Source: Acinetobacter vivianii (GTDB taxonomy: Bacteria > Pseudomonadota > Gammaproteobacteria > Pseudomonadales > Moraxellaceae). Taken from it: DNA of 58,106 nt. Of the stretch, positions 56,648-58,106 are shown in pieces (positions within the stretch are counted from its first letter, which is position 1; every line of letters begins with the position of its first letter). Where the stretch lies: NCBI RefSeq assembly GCF_014635885.1, contig NZ_BMDR01000013.1:1-58106 (forward strand), given 5' to 3'. The notes below the pieces were generated by a model. It was not told the origin of the DNA, did not search any database, and was given only the letters and a program-made list of their open reading frames with translations. The translations under genes were made by a program, and so were the position numbers.

Positions 56648-57862
56648 ATGTCAAATTTCTTGCCAGCCGAAGAACAGCTTGCTCTCATTCAACGAGGCAC
56701 GCACGAGATTATCTCTGAAGAAGATTTACTTAAAAAACTCAAAGAAAATCGTCCACTCCGTGTAAAAGCAGGCTTTGACCCTACGGCTCCTGATTTACAC
56801 TTGGGACATACTGTTCTGATCAATAAATTAAAAACCTTTCAGGATTTGGGACATGAAGTTACTTTCCTGATTGGTGACTATACTGCAATGATTGGTGACC
56901 CAACAGGTAAGAGCGCGACGCGTCCGCCGTTGTCACAAGAGCAGGTCATTGCCAATGCAAAAACCTACCAAGAACAAGTTTTTAAAATTCTAGACCCAAA
57001 TAAAACTAAAGTTCGTTTTAACTCAGAATGGTTTAGCCAAAAAACTGCTGCTGATTTAATTCAGTTGGCAAGCCAGCAAACTGTATCGCGTATGTTAGAA
57101 CGTGATGACTTTACCAAGCGCTATAACAACCATCAGCCGATTGCGATTCATGAGTTCCTCTATCCATTGGTACAAGGCTATGACTCGATTGCGCTTGAAG
57201 CAGACGTCGAGTTAGGCGGAACAGACCAGACTTTTAACTTGTTGATGGGTCGTACCTTACAAGGTCGTTATGGTCAAGAATCACAAGTGTGTATCACTGT
57301 GCCAATTCTTGAAGGTTTAGATGGCGTCAATAAGATGTCTAAATCTTTAGGCAACTATATTGGCGTATTTGATACACCAGGTGCGATGTACCAAAAAATT
57401 CTGTCGATGCCAGATAGTCTGATTGAGCGCTACTTCGATCTACTCAGCTTTAAGTCACTCGATGAAATCAAGGTACTACTTGATGAGATGGCTGCGGGTC
57501 GAAATCCACAAGAGATCAAACGTATTTTAGCACTTGAGCTGGTTGAGCGTTTCCATGATGCAGAAGCAGCAGAAAATGCACATAAGAGTGCAGGGAACCG
57601 CGTAACTGAAGGTGAAGTGCCAGAAGATACACCTGAAGTAACGATTTCTCGTGGTGAGTTTGGTGGCGAGTTGTTTATTGCAACCATTCTTCGTGTTGCG
57701 GGTTTAAACCCGAATGCCGCTGCTGCAAAAGACGCCGTGGGTCGCGGTGCGGTTAAAGTCGACTGGAATGTGGTTGATATGAGCTACTCTGTAAAAGAAA
57801 ACGTCACTTTAATCATTCAGTCAGGCAAAAAAGCGATTGCACGTGTGACTTTCACAGACTAA
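56648..57862 (+). CDS. tyrS: Tyrosyl-tRNA synthetase
   Basis: 404 residues, class I. The HIGH-type motif is DLHLGHTVLI and the KMSKS motif is KMSKSLGNYIG; the C-terminal 60 residues form an S4-type RNA-binding domain. The sequence is of the second TyrRS type (TyrZ-like), as in Pseudomonas. The ATG at 56648 is chosen over the upstream 56630 because the conserved sequence begins at MSNFLPAEEQ. It is followed by a terminator and an rRNA-type promoter. Confidence 0.94.
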   Translation: MSNFLPAEEQLALIQRGTHEIISEEDLLKKLKENRPLRVKAGFDPTAPDLHLGHTVLINKLKTFQDLGHEVTFLIGDYTAMIGDPTGKSATRPPLSQEQVIANAKTYQEQVFKILDPNKTKVRFNSEWFSQKTAADLIQLASQQTVSRMLERDDFTKRYNNHQPIAIHEFLYPLVQGYDSIALEADVELGGTDQTFNLLMGRTLQGRYGQESQVCITVPILEGLDGVNKMSKSLGNYIGVFDTPGAMYQKILSMPDSLIERYFDLLSFKSLDEIKVLLDEMAAGRNPQEIKRILALELVERFHDAEAAENAHKSAGNRVTEGEVPEDTPEVTISRGEFGGELFIATILRVAGLNPNAAAAKDAVGRGAVKVDWNVVDMSYSVKENVTLIIQSGKKAIARVTFTD

Positions 57863-57879
57863 ATCGAAATAAAAATAAT

Positions 57880-57906
57880 AAAAAGCAGGCCCAGAGCCTG
57901 CTTTTT
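57880..57906 (+). terminator. tyrS terminator
   Basis: Stem AAAAGCAGGC/GCCTGCTTTT with a CCAGA-like loop and T run, 18 bases after the stop. Confidence 0.92.
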
Positions 57907-57990
57907 ATACGTAAATAGATGATAAAAACAACGAAAACATCAGTTTTGTAGAAAAAAGAAACATGCAAAAGAAAATAATAAAAAACAGGG

Positions 57991-58018
57991 TTGCATCGGA
58001 TCTGAAATGCTGTAGAAT
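57991..58018 (+). promoter_or_regulatory. rRNA-type promoter reading off the right edge
   Basis: TTGCAT (57991-57996), 16 bp, TAGAAT (58013-58018), then GCACATCC. The spacing and downstream GCACA-CATCC resemble the rRNA promoter at 4606-4633. No protein gene start is seen after it in the remaining 88 bases, so a second rRNA operon just beyond the window is likely. Confidence 0.6.
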
Positions 58019-58106
58019 GCACATCCATCGGCGGTGATGCAGATAAAAACTTGTTGAGAAACAAGGATTTGGCTAAATAGGTTGGATTCTTGGGTTGGTT
58101 GATAAG

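Overview
This window is chromosomal DNA of an Acinetobacter species (Gammaproteobacteria, Moraxellaceae), probably not far from A. baumannii. The evidence is AT-rich, conserved gene content: rpmH-rnpA-yidD-yidC-mnmE facing dnaA-dnaN-recF-gyrB, grpE-dnaK without an adjacent dnaJ, and a tandem family of AdeT-type binding proteins. It is the replication-origin region. A canonical oriC lies between rpmH and dnaA (about 38.75-39.3 kb). Two rRNA transcription units point outward: one is read leftward at the left edge (23S partial, tRNA-Ala, tRNA-Ile, 16S). An rRNA-type promoter reads rightward off the right edge after tyrS. Four ParB-binding parS-like sites flank oriC.

Layout. 1-4.6 kb: rRNA operon on the minus strand. 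4.7-9.4 kb: periplasmic cyclophilin PpiA, an HSL-type esterase, a small lipoprotein, an MBL-fold protein that has lost its metal ligands, and a divergent LysR regulator. 9.4-12.2 kb: heat-shock genes grpE and dnaK, each with a sigma32-type promoter. 12.4-16.3 kb: a 4-TM protein and three tandem paralogous matrixin-like zinc metalloproteases interrupted by a Gln-rich coiled coil. 16.4-21 kb: a small acidic protein, an MltB-type transglycosylase, an AT-rich DnaA-box cluster resembling oriC, purK, purE and a DUF486 protein. 21.2-27 kb: mpl, a gene-free hairpin-rich stretch, and a four-gene acyl-CoA operon (ACAD11-like dehydrogenase, aminoglycoside-phosphotransferase-like kinase, histidine phosphatase, SDR) with a divergent LysR regulator. 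28-34.5 kb: a manganese (yybP-ykoY) riboswitch and a TerC-family exporter, guanine deaminase, hpt, a GlsB-type protein, DsbC and a PilU-like ATPase. 34.5-45.6 kb: mnmE, yidC, yidD, rnpA, rpmH, oriC, dnaA, dnaN, recF, gyrB. 45.6-50 kb: a Fur-box-preceded PepSY membrane protein with a tiny partner, DedA and the ABC-F protein YheS. 50.2-54.9 kb: four tandem AdeT-like periplasmic proteins. 55-58.1 kb: erpA, anmK, tyrS and the second rRNA-type promoter.

The less ordinary parts are: (1) a second DnaA-box/AT-repeat cluster about 20 kb from oriC that shares the same TTTAAATTTAAA-like repeat; (2) the three coiled-coil-interrupted metalloproteases; (3) the split ACAD10/11-like operon, which suggests catabolism of 4-hydroxy acids by phosphorylation; (4) the four AdeT-like paralogs with leader hairpins; (5) a parS site built into a 40-bp perfect palindrome that also looks like a terminator. 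No transposase, prophage or CRISPR array was seen.
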